Positions 28,474 through 37,998 of a stretch of 64,000 nucleotides of DNA are shown here, one piece after another. The stretch covers positions 1-64,000 of the forward strand of contig NZ_VRYE01000024.1 of the NCBI RefSeq assembly GCF_008041835.1, read 5' to 3'. A program made the position numbers and the translations under genes. This DNA is from Ectopseudomonas mendocina (GTDB lineage Bacteria > Pseudomonadota > Gammaproteobacteria > Pseudomonadales > Pseudomonadaceae). Below the pieces are notes generated by a model. That model had not been told where the DNA came from. It saw nothing but the letters and a program-made list of their open reading frames with translations, and ran no database searches. How positions within the stretch are numbered: the stretch's first letter is position 1; each line of letters begins with the position of its first letter.

Positions 28474-29109
28474 ATGGCTAATAAGTACGCATTTATCGAT
28501 CTGGAAAACATACAGCCCACATCCCTGCAAAAACTCAAGAATGAGGGCTATCGACTCAAGGTGTTCGTGGGCGCCAACCAGTCGAAGATCAACGTCGAGT
28601 TAGCCGAGGAAATCCAACAATTTGGCGAGAACGCCCAATACATTCGCTTGCAGAATAGTGGCAAAAACGCGCTCGACTTCCATATCGCCTTCTACTTGGG
28701 GCAACTGTCCAAAGACGAAATCGGATGCCAGTTTTTGGTCATATCCAAAGACACTGGCTATGACCCACTGCTGAAGCATATGCGTGATCTGGGAATCAAA
28801 GCGAACCGCAGCGCCGCTGCAGTCAATGCACCAACTCCCCCCACCCAGCCCACGCCGCCCAGGAACAGCGCCAGCCAAAAAACACCTGCCCAAATGACTA
28901 TGGCCGAACGGATCAAGTTCGCCAGACACTATCTACAAAAAGCAGGTAAAGCCAAGCCGGCCAAACGCAAGACCCTGGCCACCGCCCTGGCGTCGATTTT
29001 TCAAAAGAAACTCAGTGACCTCATGATCGATGACCTGATCCATGAACTCTGCAAACAAGGTGTCGTGATCGACAACCAAGGCTCGATCACCTACAAGCTA
29101 AACGCTTAG
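28474..29109 (+). CDS. PIN/NYN-like nuclease-fold protein with C-terminal HTH-like domain
   Basis: 211 residues. The N-terminal domain (1-112) looks like a PIN/NYN fold: FIDLENIQP gives D9, E11 and N12; NALDFHIAFYLGQL gives D68; LVISKDTGYDPLLKHM gives D93 and D97, a set of acidic residues in the positions expected of a metal-dependent RNase. A Pro/Thr-rich linker (115-135) leads to a basic C-terminal domain (141-211) that may be a winged helix. Base composition is visibly less GC-rich than the flanking genes, with codons such as AAA, AAT and TTG frequent, suggesting acquisition. It splits the thiE-hemL pair. RNase activity is inference. Confidence 0.75.
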   Translation: MANKYAFIDLENIQPTSLQKLKNEGYRLKVFVGANQSKINVELAEEIQQFGENAQYIRLQNSGKNALDFHIAFYLGQLSKDEIGCQFLVISKDTGYDPLLKHMRDLGIKANRSAAAVNAPTPPTQPTPPRNSASQKTPAQMTMAERIKFARHYLQKAGKAKPAKRKTLATALASIFQKKLSDLMIDDLIHELCKQGVVIDNQGSITYKLNA

Positions 29110-29121
29110 AAGGAACCCGTC

Positions 29122-30411
29122 ATGTCCCGCTCCGAAATCCTCTTCGCCAACGCCCAGAAACATATCCCCGGCGGTGTCAACTCGCCGGTGCGCGCCTTCC
29201 GCAGCGTTGGCGGCACGCCGCTGTTCTTCAAGCATGCCGAAGGCGCCTACGTGGTGGACGAAGACGACAAGCGCTATGTCGACTATGTCGGTTCCTGGGG
29301 CCCGATGATCCTCGGCCACAGCCACCCGGACGTGCTCGACTCGGTGCGTCGCCAGCTGCAGCACGGCCTGTCCTACGGCGCGCCGACCGCGCTGGAAACC
29401 GAAATGGCCGAGCTGGTGTGCTCGCTGGTGCCGTCGATGGAGATGGTGCGCATGGTCAGCTCCGGCACCGAGGCGACCATGAGTGCCATCCGTCTGGCCC
29501 GTGGTTACACCGGCCGCGACAGCATCATCAAGTTCGAGGGCTGCTACCACGGTCACTCCGACAGCCTGCTGGTCAAGGCCGGCTCCGGCGCCCTGACCCA
29601 GGGCGTACCGAACTCCGCCGGCGTGCCGGCAGCCTTCGCCAAACACACCCTGACCCTGCCGTTCAACGACATCGACGCCGTGGCCGAATGTCTGGCGCAG
29701 GTGGGCCAGGAAGTCGCCTGCATCATCGTCGAGCCGGTGGCCGGCAACATGAACTGCGTACCACCGGCGCCGGGCTTCCTCGAAGGCCTGCGCGAGCTGT
29801 GCGACCAGCACGGTGTGGTATTGATCTTCGACGAAGTGATGACCGGTTTCCGCGTCGCTCTCGGCGGCGCCCAGGCGCACTACGGCGTCACTCCGGACCT
29901 GACCACCTTCGGCAAGATCATCGGTGGCGGCATGCCGGTCGGCTGCTTCGGCGGCAAGCGCGCGATCATGGAATGCATCGCCCCGCTCGGCCCGGTCTAC
30001 CAGGCCGGCACCCTGTCGGGTAATCCGCTGGCGATGGCCGCCGGCCTGACCACCCTCAAGTTGATCAGCCGTCCGGGCTTCCACGCCGAGCTGACCGACT
30101 ACACCACGCGCATGCTCGATGGCCTGCAGCAGCGCGCCGATGCCGCCGGCATTCCCTTCGTCACCACGCAGGCGGGCGGCATGTTCGGTCTTTACTTCAG
30201 CGGTGCCGACGATATCGTCACCTTCGCCGATGTGATGGCCAGCGACAGCGCGCGCTTCAACCGCTTCTTCCACCTGATGCTGGACGGCGGTGTGTACCTG
30301 GCACCGAGCGCCTTCGAAGCCGGTTTCACCTCCATCGCCCATGGCAACAAGGAGCTGGACATCACCTTCGCGGCCGCCGAGCGCGCCTTCGCCGAGCTGA
30401 AAAAAGCCTGA
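29122..30411 (+). CDS. hemL: Glutamate-1-semialdehyde 2,1-aminomutase
   Basis: PLP enzyme that forms 5-aminolevulinate in the C5 haem pathway. 429 residues. [26 protein letters not shown] start, [31 protein letters not shown], and the PLP Lys in [18 protein letters not shown]. The usual tetrapyrrole context is missing nearby. GAAGGA lies before the ATG, and the next gene's ATG overlaps its TGA (TGATG). Confidence 0.97.
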   Translation: MSRSEILFANAQKHIPGGVNSPVRAFRSVGGTPLFFKHAEGAYVVDEDDKRYVDYVGSWGPMILGHSHPDVLDSVRRQLQHGLSYGAPTALETEMAELVCSLVPSMEMVRMVSSGTEATMSAIRLARGYTGRDSIIKFEGCYHGHSDSLLVKAGSGALTQGVPNSAGVPAAFAKHTLTLPFNDIDAVAECLAQVGQEVACIIVEPVAGNMNCVPPAPGFLEGLRELCDQHGVVLIFDEVMTGFRVALGGAQAHYGVTPDLTTFGKIIGGGMPVGCFGGKRAIMECIAPLGPVYQAGTLSGNPLAMAAGLTTLKLISRPGFHAELTDYTTRMLDGLQQRADAAGIPFVTTQAGGMFGLYFSGADDIVTFADVMASDSARFNRFFHLMLDGGVYLAPSAFEAGFTSIAHGNKELDITFAAAERAFAELKKA

Positions 30412-31043
30412 TGCAGTACAGCACCGCCTTAAGTGATGCGTTGCTGGCCCTGGCCTGCGCTGCCTGTGTGTGGCTGATCGGCAGAGCACGCGGTCGCTAC
30501 GGCGAGGGCGATCAGCCGGCGCTGTTCTGCGCCCTGCTCGGTTTTCTGCTGCCAGCTGCGGCGGCCAGCGTCGGCGTGATCCGTTTCGGCTTCGATCCGA
30601 GCTGGCAGGCCGCACACCTGTGGCTCTCCCAGGCTAGCAACTTTCTCGGTCTGCCGCTGCTCGGCGCCGCGGCATTGGCCCTGGGTCGTGGTTGGGCCTG
30701 GAGCCGGCCGAACTGGGGGCGCATCGTCCTCGGCCTGTGCGCCTTCTTCGAGCTGTTCCGGCAGATGGGCTACCTGGAGGACTACCGCCTGGTGCTGAAC
30801 CTGGCCACGCTGGCGCTGATTCTCTATGCCGGCGCCGTGCAATGGCCGCGCCGGGCGCCAGCGATCAGCGCAGGCGTTGTGGTGGGATTGTTCCTGCTGG
30901 CCGGCCTGGCGGTCGGCACCGAAGGCGTGATCGGCCCACTGCGCCGTATCGATCTGTTCCACGTTCTGCTCACTCCAGCGTATCCACTGCTGGCCTGGCT
31001 GCTGCTGAGCCTGCCGGGCAGTGCGGAGCGCCAGACAGGGTAA
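30411..31043 (+). CDS. Conserved-type integral membrane protein, unknown
   Basis: 210 residues forming about seven hydrophobic helices (LSDALLALACAACVWLIG, ALFCALLGFLLPAAAASVGVI, FLGLPLLGAAALALG, and others), with short charged loops. The ATG overlaps the hemL stop, so it is translated by coupling after hemL; the pairing appears to be conserved in pseudomonads. There is no recognisable transporter or enzyme motif. Function unknown. Confidence 0.75.
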   Translation: MQYSTALSDALLALACAACVWLIGRARGRYGEGDQPALFCALLGFLLPAAAASVGVIRFGFDPSWQAAHLWLSQASNFLGLPLLGAAALALGRGWAWSRPNWGRIVLGLCAFFELFRQMGYLEDYRLVLNLATLALILYAGAVQWPRRAPAISAGVVVGLFLLAGLAVGTEGVIGPLRRIDLFHVLLTPAYPLLAWLLLSLPGSAERQTG

Positions 31044-31149
31044 AGCCTTTGTAAGGAGCACGCGGTTTATTCCATAATGCGACGGTCGGCACGTTTTGCG
31101 CCGACCGGGCACGTCACCCGACCTGAACTGCCGAGGTCCCGTTATCCAG

Positions 31150-31698
31150 ATGAACCGCACCGGCCGCACCCTGTCCCTGGGCTGCCTGTTGCTTTTCCTC
31201 CCGCTGTTTGCGCTCGCAGGCGGCAACTCTCTGCTGATCCCCGCCAGCGGCAGCTGCGCCCTGAACGCCGCTCCCGAAGAAATGCCCGATGCCCTGGCCA
31301 GCTGCCAGGAAATGGCGCGCGCCGGCAACATGCAGGCGGCCTATGAACTGGGCGAGTACTACTACGACGGCAAACGCACGCCACGTGATTTCAAACAAGC
31401 CCTGACCTGGTTCGAGCGCGCCTCGCTGCAGGGCCATGCCGAAGCCCAATTGCGCCTGGGCACCATGTTCTTCCGCGGCGAAGGCGTACCGGCCAACAAC
31501 GTGCAGGCCTACATCGTGTTGAAGATGGCCTCGGTCAATGGCTCGGACGAAGCCATGGACAGCGCCGACCTGGTGTCGGCACAGATGCGCCGCGATGAAC
31601 TGGAAATCGCCAGCCAGGTGCTGGGGCAGATCTTCCGCAGCTATCTGCTGGAGCTGCAGACCGCCGAAGGTCGCTCGCCCTTCTCGCCGTTGCCATGA
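31150..31698 (+). CDS. Sel1-repeat periplasmic protein
   Basis: 182 residues from MNRTGRTLSLGCLLLFLPLFALAGG, a signal peptide cleaved near residue 24. Two Sel1-like alpha/alpha repeats follow: AAYELGEYYYDGKRTPRDFKQALTWFERAS and AEAQLRLGTMFFRGEGVPANNVQAYIVLKMAS. Sel1 repeats mediate protein contacts and are common in envelope proteins. The start ATG is 14 nt from a GAGG, rather far; a start further upstream at 31096 would lack the signal-peptide shape. Confidence 0.82.
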   Translation: MNRTGRTLSLGCLLLFLPLFALAGGNSLLIPASGSCALNAAPEEMPDALASCQEMARAGNMQAAYELGEYYYDGKRTPRDFKQALTWFERASLQGHAEAQLRLGTMFFRGEGVPANNVQAYIVLKMASVNGSDEAMDSADLVSAQMRRDELEIASQVLGQIFRSYLLELQTAEGRSPFSPLP

Positions 31699-31730
31699 CC
31701 CGTAGGAGCGGGCGGTGTTCCGCTTCCGGC

Positions 31731-31796
31731 GTAGGGTGGGCTTCAGCCCACCAATATAGCCTCTCGATACCGCCGGTGGGCTAAAGCCCACCCTAC
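31731..31796. repeat. GTAGGGTGGGCTTCAGCCCACC palindromic repeat
   Basis: GTAGGGTGGGCTTCAGCCCACC and GGTGGGCTAAAGCCCACCCTAC face each other across about 22 bp. A related unit is broken by the mobile element at 43801. Non-coding, between the Sel1 gene and the DUF1820 gene. Confidence 0.8.
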
Positions 31797-31810
31797 TTGC
31801 AGCTTGTCGC

Positions 31811-32134
31811 TTATTTGTCCGGCATCGGCATGGGGAACGGCATCACGTTGCCGCCACCCTTGGCTTCGCTGATCTTGGCCGTACCCAGGCGCTCGACCTC
31901 GTCGATGCGGATGATCGCGTGCATCGGCACGAAGCTGCGCACCACGCCCTCGAACTGCGCCTTGAGCTTTTCCTCGCTGGGGTCGACCACCAGTTGGCTG
32001 CGCTCGCCGAAGACGAACTCTTCAACCTCCAGAAAGCCCCACAGATCACTTTGAAAGATCTGCTTGGCATACATCTCGTATACCTGGCCCTGGTTGAGAA
32101 AAATCACCTTGTAGATGGGATCACGCTTGCTCAT
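31811..32134 (-). CDS. DUF1820-family protein
   Basis: 107 residues; MSKRDPIYKVIFLNQGQVYEMYAK and GFLEVEEFVFGERSQLVVDPSEEKLK match the DUF1820 family of gammaproteobacteria. Soluble and cytoplasmic; the C-terminus ends in a Met/Pro-rich tail (VMPFPMPMPDK). Function unknown. Divergent from miaB. Confidence 0.85.
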   Translation of the reverse strand: MSKRDPIYKVIFLNQGQVYEMYAKQIFQSDLWGFLEVEEFVFGERSQLVVDPSEEKLKAQFEGVVRSFVPMHAIIRIDEVERLGTAKISEAKGGGNVMPFPMPMPDK

Positions 32135-32187
32135 GGAGATTCGAAGTCAGGAAAAACGGGGCACGCAGAATAGCACAGCGCCGCACA

Positions 32188-32212
32188 CGTAGCCCGGATG
32201 CAATCCGGGGAT
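32188..32212. repeat. Single GTAGCCCGGATGCAATCCGGG unit
   Basis: One arm only of the palindrome type seen at 8161 and 37826, with no facing partner; a solitary unit between the DUF1820 gene and miaB. Confidence 0.65.
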
Positions 32213-32310
32213 AGGCGATGACGCGCTTGCCCATGGCCTGCCGCCTGTAGCCTGTCGCCCACCTCTCCCCTATAATGCGCGGTCATTTTTTAACCACCTC
32301 AGACAGTGCC

Positions 32311-33654
32311 ATGACCAAGAAGCTCTATATCGAAACCCACGGTTGCCAGATGAACGAGTACGACAGCTCGCGCATGGTCGACCTGCTGGGCGAGCATCAG
32401 GCTCTGGAGGTTACGGAAAAACCCGAAGAAGCCGACGTGATCCTGCTCAATACCTGCTCGATCCGCGAAAAGGCGCAGGACAAAGTGTTCTCCCAACTCG
32501 GCCGCTGGCGTGAGCTGAAGCTGGCCAACCCGGACTTGGTGATTGGTGTCGGCGGCTGCGTGGCCAGCCAGGAAGGCGCGGCGATTCGTGATCGCGCGCC
32601 CTATGTCGACGTGGTCTTCGGCCCGCAAACCCTGCACCGTTTGCCGGAAATGATCGACGCCGCGCGCGTGACCAAGACCGCCCAAGTGGACATCAGCTTC
32701 CCCGAGATCGAGAAGTTCGACCGCCTGCCCGAGCCGCGCGTCGACGGCCCCAGCGCCTTCGTTTCGGTCATGGAAGGCTGCAGCAAGTACTGCACCTTCT
32801 GCGTGGTGCCCTACACCCGCGGTGAGGAAGTCAGCCGCCCGCTGGTCGACGTGCTGATGGAGATCACCTCCCTCACCGAGAAGGGCGTGAAGGAAGTCAC
32901 CCTGCTCGGGCAGAACGTCAACGGCTATCGCGGACAAACCCCGGACGGCCATATCGCCGATTTCGCCGAGCTGCTGCATGCCGTGGCCGCGCTCGATGGC
33001 ATCGAGCGCATCCGTTACACCACCAGCCACCCGCTGGAGTTCTCCGACGCCATCATCCAGGCTCACGCCGAGATCCCGCAGTTGGTCAAATACCTGCACC
33101 TGCCGGTGCAGTCCGGCTCGGATCGTATCCTCGCGGCGATGAAGCGCAACCACACCGCGCTGGAATACAAGTCGCGCATCCGCAAGCTGCGCGCCGCCGT
33201 GCCGGACATCCTGATCAGCTCGGACTTTATCGTCGGCTTCCCAGGGGAAACGGAAAAAGACTTCGAGCAGACCATGAAGCTGATCGAGGACGTCGGTTTC
33301 GACTTCTCCTTCTCCTTTATCTACAGCTCGCGCCCAGGTACTCCGGCCGCCGACCTGGTCGACGACACCCCGGAAGAAGTGAAGAAGCAGCGTCTGGCCT
33401 TGCTGCAGCACCGCATCAACCAGAACGGTTTCGAGAACAGCCGACGCATGGTCGGCACGGTGCAGCGCATCCTGGTCAGCGACTACTCAAAGAAGGACCC
33501 GGGCATGCTCCAGGGCCGTACCGAGCAGAACCGCATCGTCAACTTCCGTTGCGACAATCCGCGCCTGATCGGCCAGTTCGTCGACGTGCACATCGACGAT
33601 GCCCTGCCCCATTCGCTGCGCGGCACCCTGCTGGATGCCGACACCCTCCATTAA
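32311..33654 (+). CDS. miaB: tRNA-2-methylthio-N6-dimethylallyladenosine synthase
   Basis: Radical-SAM methylthiotransferase that adds the 2-methylthio group to i6A37 of tRNA. 447 residues. N-terminal UPF0004 cluster cysteines C12, C49 and C83; radical-[11 protein letters not shown] at 157-164; C-terminal TRAM domain with [16 protein letters not shown]. The start is ATG at 32311; an in-frame upstream start at 32275 lacks conserved sequence. First gene of the miaB-phoH-ybeY-corC-lnt cluster, an order shared with E. coli. Confidence 0.97.
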   Translation: MTKKLYIETHGCQMNEYDSSRMVDLLGEHQALEVTEKPEEADVILLNTCSIREKAQDKVFSQLGRWRELKLANPDLVIGVGGCVASQEGAAIRDRAPYVDVVFGPQTLHRLPEMIDAARVTKTAQVDISFPEIEKFDRLPEPRVDGPSAFVSVMEGCSKYCTFCVVPYTRGEEVSRPLVDVLMEITSLTEKGVKEVTLLGQNVNGYRGQTPDGHIADFAELLHAVAALDGIERIRYTTSHPLEFSDAIIQAHAEIPQLVKYLHLPVQSGSDRILAAMKRNHTALEYKSRIRKLRAAVPDILISSDFIVGFPGETEKDFEQTMKLIEDVGFDFSFSFIYSSRPGTPAADLVDDTPEEVKKQRLALLQHRINQNGFENSRRMVGTVQRILVSDYSKKDPGMLQGRTEQNRIVNFRCDNPRLIGQFVDVHIDDALPHSLRGTLLDADTLH

Positions 33655-33660
33655 CGCACT

Positions 33661-33690
33661 GGTCGCCCACACTTTGCGTTGTGGGCGACC
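33661..33690 (+). terminator. Hairpin after miaB (possible weak terminator or attenuator)
   Basis: GGTCGCCCACA, loop of about 8 nt, TGTGGGCGACC gives an 11-bp stem directly after the miaB stop, but no T-run follows. It may only trim or attenuate read-through into phoH. An in-frame ATG for phoH (33679) lies inside the 3' arm, which argues against that start. Confidence 0.5.
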
Positions 33691-33741
33691 GGCGTTATGC
33701 TGCCTTTCACTACCCAGACAAGTGACGATCACACCATCATC

Positions 33742-34734
33742 TTGAACGCCTCTCTAGAACCTCATCGCTTCACCCTCGAACCCTTCGAGGCCCGCCGTTT
33801 CGCCAATCTCTGCGGCCAGTTCGACGAGCATCTGCGCCTGATCGAAGAGCGCCTCGGCCTGGAAATCCGCAACCGTGGCAATCAGTTCGAAATGCTTGGT
33901 AGCGCCGACAAGACCCAGGCCGCCGAAACCCTGCTGCGCAAGCTGTACCGCGAAACCAAGGCCACCGAGCTGTCGCCCGACCTGGTGCACCTGTATTTGC
34001 AGGAATCCGGCGTCGAGGAGCTGGTCAACCCCAGCAACCTGCCGCAGGTCACGTTGCGCACCAAGAAGGGCGTGATCAAGCCGCGCGGGGTCAACCAGCA
34101 GCGCTACGTCAAGGCGATCCTCGACAACGACATCAACTTCGGCATCGGCCCAGCCGGCACCGGCAAGACCTACCTGGCTGTCGCCTGTGCAGTGGATGCG
34201 CTGGAGCGCGAGCAGGTGCGGCGCATCCTGCTGGTGCGCCCGGCGGTCGAGGCCGGCGAGAAGCTCGGCTTCCTGCCCGGCGACCTGGCACAGAAGATCG
34301 ACCCTTACCTGCGCCCGCTGTACGACGCGCTCTATGAAATGCTCGGCTTCGACCACGTGGCCAAGCTGATCGAGAAGCAGGTGATCGAGATCGCGCCGCT
34401 GGCCTACATGCGCGGCCGCACGCTTAACAACAGCTTCATCATTCTCGACGAGAGTCAGAACACCACCGTCGAGCAGATGAAGATGTTCCTTACCCGTATC
34501 GGTTTCGGCTCCACCGCAGTGATCACCGGCGACATCACCCAGGTCGACCTGCCACGCGGCACCAAGAGTGGTCTTGCCCACGTCATCGAAGTACTGCGTG
34601 AGGTGCCCGGCATCAGCTTCACCCACTTCAAGCCCAAGGACGTCGTGCGCCACCCGCTGGTGCAGCGCATCGTCGAGGCCTACGAGCGCCACGACGCGCG
34701 CCTGAACGGCAAGGGCGACGGCCAGGATGCTTGA
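33742..34734 (+). CDS. ybeZ: PhoH-like ATPase (YbeZ)
   Basis: About 330 residues from TTG ([20 protein letters not shown], the conserved family start); ATG at 33697 is an alternative adding 15 unconserved residues. Walker [12 protein letters not shown] and Walker B-type [11 protein letters not shown] are clear, with GDITQVDLP and [11 protein letters not shown] further family blocks. PhoH proteins are predicted RNA-handling ATPases and act with the endoribonuclease YbeY in ribosome maturation and quality control. It overlaps ybeY by 8 bp. Confidence 0.92.
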   Translation: MNASLEPHRFTLEPFEARRFANLCGQFDEHLRLIEERLGLEIRNRGNQFEMLGSADKTQAAETLLRKLYRETKATELSPDLVHLYLQESGVEELVNPSNLPQVTLRTKKGVIKPRGVNQQRYVKAILDNDINFGIGPAGTGKTYLAVACAVDALEREQVRRILLVRPAVEAGEKLGFLPGDLAQKIDPYLRPLYDALYEMLGFDHVAKLIEKQVIEIAPLAYMRGRTLNNSFIILDESQNTTVEQMKMFLTRIGFGSTAVITGDITQVDLPRGTKSGLAHVIEVLREVPGISFTHFKPKDVVRHPLVQRIVEAYERHDARLNGKGDGQDA

Positions 34735-35206
34735 GCTCGACCTGCAACTGGCCACTGACGGCCAGCACCCGAATGAGGCCCAATTGCGCCGCTGGTGCGA
34801 ACTGGCCCTGCGCCAGCGCACGGCCGATTCGGAACTGACCATCCGATTGGTCGACGAAGCCGAAGGCCGCGAACTGAACCACACCTGGCGGTACAAGGAC
34901 TACGCCACCAACGTGCTGTCCTTCCCCGCCGAAATTCCCGACGGCATTCTCGACATTCCGCTGTTGGGCGACCTGGTGATCTGCGTGCCGGTGGTCGAGC
35001 GCGAAGCAGCCGAGCAAGGCAAGGCGCTGGACGCGCACTGGGCACACCTGGTGATCCACGGCTGCCTGCACCTGCTGGGCTATGACCATATCGAGGACGA
35101 CGAAGCCCTCGAGATGGAAGATCTGGAACGACAATTGCTCGCCGAGCTGGGTCACCCCGACCCCTATGCCGGCGATGAACCGCCTAATGAAAAGGACCCC
35201 GAGTAA
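34727..35206 (+). CDS. ybeY: Endoribonuclease YbeY
   Basis: 159 residues. The metal site [11 protein letters not shown] (H-x3-H-x5-H) is intact, preceded by HWAHLVI. YbeY matures the 3' end of 16S rRNA and takes part in 70S quality control. The start lies inside the end of phoH, so the two are translationally coupled, matching their joint role. corC starts 7 bp after its stop. Confidence 0.96.
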   Translation: MLELDLQLATDGQHPNEAQLRRWCELALRQRTADSELTIRLVDEAEGRELNHTWRYKDYATNVLSFPAEIPDGILDIPLLGDLVICVPVVEREAAEQGKALDAHWAHLVIHGCLHLLGYDHIEDDEALEMEDLERQLLAELGHPDPYAGDEPPNEKDPE

Positions 35207-35212
35207 AACGCC

Positions 35213-36052
35213 ATGAGCGAAGACCGATCGAGCAACGAGCAGAAGTCCTGGTTCAACAAGCTGACCCAGGCTTTTGCTCATGAGCCGAGAAACCGCCAGG
35301 AGCTGCTGGAAGTCCTGCGCGAAGCCCACGAGAACAAGCTGCTCGACAGCGAGGCGCTGGCCATCGTCGAAGGCGCCATCCAGGTCGCCGACCTGCAGGT
35401 ACGCGACATCATGGTGCCGCGCTCGCAGGTGATCAGCATCAAGGCCACGCAGACGCCGCAGGAGTTTCTCCCCGCGATCATCGACGCCGCGCACTCGCGC
35501 TACCCGGTAATCGGCGAAAGCCTCGATGACGTCATTGGCATCCTCCTGGCCAAGGATCTGCTACCGCTGATCCTGCAGGGCGAGCAGCCCAACTTCAACA
35601 TCAAGGACCTGCTGCGCCCGGCCACCTTCGTGCCCGAGTCCAAGCGCCTCAACGTGCTGCTGCGTGAGTTCCGCGCCAACCACAACCACATGGCCGTGGT
35701 GATCGACGAATACGGCGGCGTGGCCGGCCTGGTGACCATCGAGGACGTGCTGGAGCAGATCGTCGGCGATATCGAAGATGAGCACGACGTCGAGGAAGAC
35801 AGCTACATCAAGCCGCTGCCCTCCGGCGACTACCTGATCAAGGCGCTGACGCCCATCGACAGCTTCAACGAGACCTTCGACAGCCAGTTCTCCGACGACG
35901 AGTACGACACCGTCGGCGGCCTGGTGATGAACGCCTTCGGCCACCTGCCCAAGCGCAATGAAGTCACCGAGATCGGCGAATTCCGCTTCCGCGTACTCAA
36001 CGCCGACAGCCGCCGCATCCACCTGCTGCGCCTGACGCCGATCAGTCGCTGA
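35213..36052 (+). CDS. ybeX: CorC/HlyC-family CBS-domain protein (YbeX)
   Basis: 279 residues, cytoplasmic. Two CBS domains (MVPRSQVISIKATQTPQEF and LNVLLREFRANHNHMAVVIDEYGGVAGLVTIEDVLEQIVGDI) are followed by the CorC_HlyC domain. There is no transmembrane domain, so this is the short form, linked to Mg/Co efflux in older work and to ribosome metabolism more recently. The order phoH-ybeY-ybeX-lnt is conserved. Confidence 0.93.
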   Translation: MSEDRSSNEQKSWFNKLTQAFAHEPRNRQELLEVLREAHENKLLDSEALAIVEGAIQVADLQVRDIMVPRSQVISIKATQTPQEFLPAIIDAAHSRYPVIGESLDDVIGILLAKDLLPLILQGEQPNFNIKDLLRPATFVPESKRLNVLLREFRANHNHMAVVIDEYGGVAGLVTIEDVLEQIVGDIEDEHDVEEDSYIKPLPSGDYLIKALTPIDSFNETFDSQFSDDEYDTVGGLVMNAFGHLPKRNEVTEIGEFRFRVLNADSRRIHLLRLTPISR

Positions 36053-36055
36053 CGG

Positions 36056-36106
36056 CTGAGATCCGGGGATGACCAGAGCGCCTCCCCGGATTGCATCCGG
36101 GCCAGG
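36056..36106. repeat. Degenerate GTAGCCCGGATGCAATCCGGG-type repeat
   Basis: GATCCGGGGATGACC and CTCCCCGGATTGCATCCGGGCC resemble the arms of the repeat at 37826 with losses at the left edge. It lies immediately after corC. Confidence 0.6.
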
Positions 36107-36216
36107 GAAACACTGAAAAAGCCGTCATACCCGCGCACGCGGGCATCCAGAACCTGCGAATCACCTGGGCTCCCGCCTTCGCGGGAGTGACTATAGATGG
36201 CTTTTTAAGAACAGCC
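36107..36216. repeat. Second CCCGCG..CGCGGG palindromic repeat unit
   Basis: Left border CACTGAAAAAGCC and right border GGCTTTTTAAGAACAG are inverted; inside are two hairpins (CCCGCGCACGCGGG and CCCGCCTTCGCGGG). Related to the unit at 4831. It is placed head to tail with another repeat type in the corC-lnt gap. Confidence 0.7.
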
Positions 36217-36283
36217 CTGGCACTTGCCGCCTGCCACTGCCTGCCCCTACCCTTGCGCCACCCCGCTTCCAAGGATTTGCCCC

Positions 36284-37807
36284 ATGTTGCAATGGATCAC
36301 TCGTCCGGGCTGGCCCGGCCACCTGCTCGCCTGCGGCGCAGGCGCCTTGACCACTCTGGCCCTCGCCCCGTTCGACCTCTGGCCACTGGCTGTGCTGTCC
36401 ATTGCCCTGTTCTATTTCGGCCTGCGCCATCTACGCCCAGGCCAGGCCGCAGTGCGCGGCTGGAGCTATGGTTTCGGCCTGTTCGCCGCCGGCACCAGCT
36501 GGGTGTACGTCAGCATCCACGACTATGGCGCCGCCTCGCCGGCACTGGCCGGCCTGCTCACCCTGGGTTTCGTCGCTGGGCTGGGCCTGTTTTTCGCCCT
36601 GATGGCCGCGCTCTGGGCGCGCTGGATCCGCCGCAGCGAAGCGCCGCTGGCCGACGCCCTGGCCTTCGCCGCGCTGTGGGTCGCCCAGGAAGTGTTCCGT
36701 GGCTGGTTCCTCACCGGCTTTCCCTGGCTCTATGCTGGCTACAGCCAACTCGAAGGCCCACTGAGCGGGCTGGTGCCGGTCGGCGGAGTGTGGCTGGCCT
36801 CCTTCGTCATCGCCCTGTCGGCCGCACTGATCATCAACCTGGAACGTCTGCGCGCGCACAAACCGCGCTACCTCTGCGCCCTGCTCCTGTTGCTGAGCCC
36901 CTGGATCGCCGGCCTGGCGCTGAATGATCACAGCTGGACACGGCCAGCCGGCAACAGCCTGAGCGTTGCCGCCGTGCAGGGTAATGTCGAACAGCATCTG
37001 AAATGGGATCCGGAGCAACTCAACGCGCAGCTGGCGCTGTACCGTGATCTCAGTTTCAGCGCCGAACGCGTCGATCTGCTGGTCTGGCCGGAAACGGCCA
37101 TACCGCTGCTCAAGGACCTGGCCCAGGGCTATATCGGCGTGATGGATCGTTTCGCCCGCGACCGTAACAGCGCGCTGATCACCGGCGTGCCGGTACGCCA
37201 GTCCAACGAGCGCGGCGAGGTTCGTTATTACAACGCCATCACCAGCTTCGGCGACGCTCAGGGTACCTACCTCAAGCAGAAGCTGGTGCCCTTCGGTGAA
37301 TACGTGCCGCTGCAGGAGCTTCTGCGCGGGCTGATCGCCTTCTTCGACCTGCCCATGTCCGACTTCGCCCGCGGCCCGAGTGACCAATCACCGCTGCTGG
37401 CCAAGGGGCATCGCATCGCACCGTTCATCTGCTACGAAGTGGTCTACCCGGAGTTCGCGGCGGCACTGGCGGCGGACAGCGACATCCTGCTGACGGTAAG
37501 CAATGACGCCTGGTTCGGCACCTCCATCGGCCCCCTGCAGCACCTGCAGATGGCGCAGATGCGCGCACTGGAAGCCGGGCGCTGGATGATCCGCGCCACC
37601 AACAACGGCATGACGGTGATCATCGATCCACAAGGGCGCATCCAGTCCGCCTTGCCGCAGTTCGAACGCGGCGTACTGTATGGCGAGGTGGTGCCGATGC
37701 AGGGGCTCACGCCCTACCTGCAATGGCGCATCTGGCCACTGGCGATCCTTTGCGCCCTGCTGCTGGGCTGGGCGCTGCTGGCTAGCCGCATGGCCAAGAC
37801 GGTCTAA
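36284..37807 (+). CDS. lnt: Apolipoprotein N-acyltransferase
   Basis: Adds the third acyl chain to lipoproteins at the outer face of the inner membrane. 507 residues: about six N-terminal transmembrane helices (GHLLACGAGALTTLALAPFDLWPL and on) then a periplasmic nitrilase-like domain with catalytic Glu in WPETAIPLL, Lys in KQKLVPFGEYVP and Cys in PFICYEVVYPE, and a last membrane helix (LAILCALLLGWALLASRM). The start at MLQWITRP has AAGGA 8 nt upstream. It will act on the several lipoproteins encoded in this window. Confidence 0.95.
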   Translation: MLQWITRPGWPGHLLACGAGALTTLALAPFDLWPLAVLSIALFYFGLRHLRPGQAAVRGWSYGFGLFAAGTSWVYVSIHDYGAASPALAGLLTLGFVAGLGLFFALMAALWARWIRRSEAPLADALAFAALWVAQEVFRGWFLTGFPWLYAGYSQLEGPLSGLVPVGGVWLASFVIALSAALIINLERLRAHKPRYLCALLLLLSPWIAGLALNDHSWTRPAGNSLSVAAVQGNVEQHLKWDPEQLNAQLALYRDLSFSAERVDLLVWPETAIPLLKDLAQGYIGVMDRFARDRNSALITGVPVRQSNERGEVRYYNAITSFGDAQGTYLKQKLVPFGEYVPLQELLRGLIAFFDLPMSDFARGPSDQSPLLAKGHRIAPFICYEVVYPEFAAALAADSDILLTVSNDAWFGTSIGPLQHLQMAQMRALEAGRWMIRATNNGMTVIIDPQGRIQSALPQFERGVLYGEVVPMQGLTPYLQWRIWPLAILCALLLGWALLASRMAKTV

Positions 37808-37825
37808 ACGCGGCGGCAAGCGAAT

Positions 37826-37886
37826 GTAGCCTGGATGAAATCCGGAAGTAAGCCGCACGACGCCCCGGATTGCATCCGGGCTACGG
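37826..37886. repeat. GTAGCCTGGATGAAATCCGG / GCATCCGGGCTAC doublet
   Basis: Inverted arms of the same repeat type as 8161-8228, here after lnt, between convergent genes. Confidence 0.75.
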
Positions 37887-37898
37887 GCTGGCCAGGAT

Positions 37899-37995
37899 CT
37901 GTAGGGCGGTCTCGCGAGCGAAGCGAGCAGCCCGCCAGCCAGCCAGCCAGCCCTCGGAACGCAGAATCCGCAGGCGGACTGTCTGCGGCGAGTAC
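37899..37995. repeat. Imperfect dyad with short CCAG tandem tract
   Basis: TGTAGGGCGGTCTCGCGAGCG at the left and GCGGCGAGTACGCCCTAC at the right mark a degenerate inverted unit; a short CCAG tandem run lies in between. No coding capacity seen. Confidence 0.5.
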
Positions 37996-37998
37996 GCC

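Noticed and set aside
37925..37955. Short CCAG tandem tract as a phase-variable repeat
   Set aside because: Only about four units, intergenic and inside a decayed palindrome, with no promoter or reading frame that would be switched.
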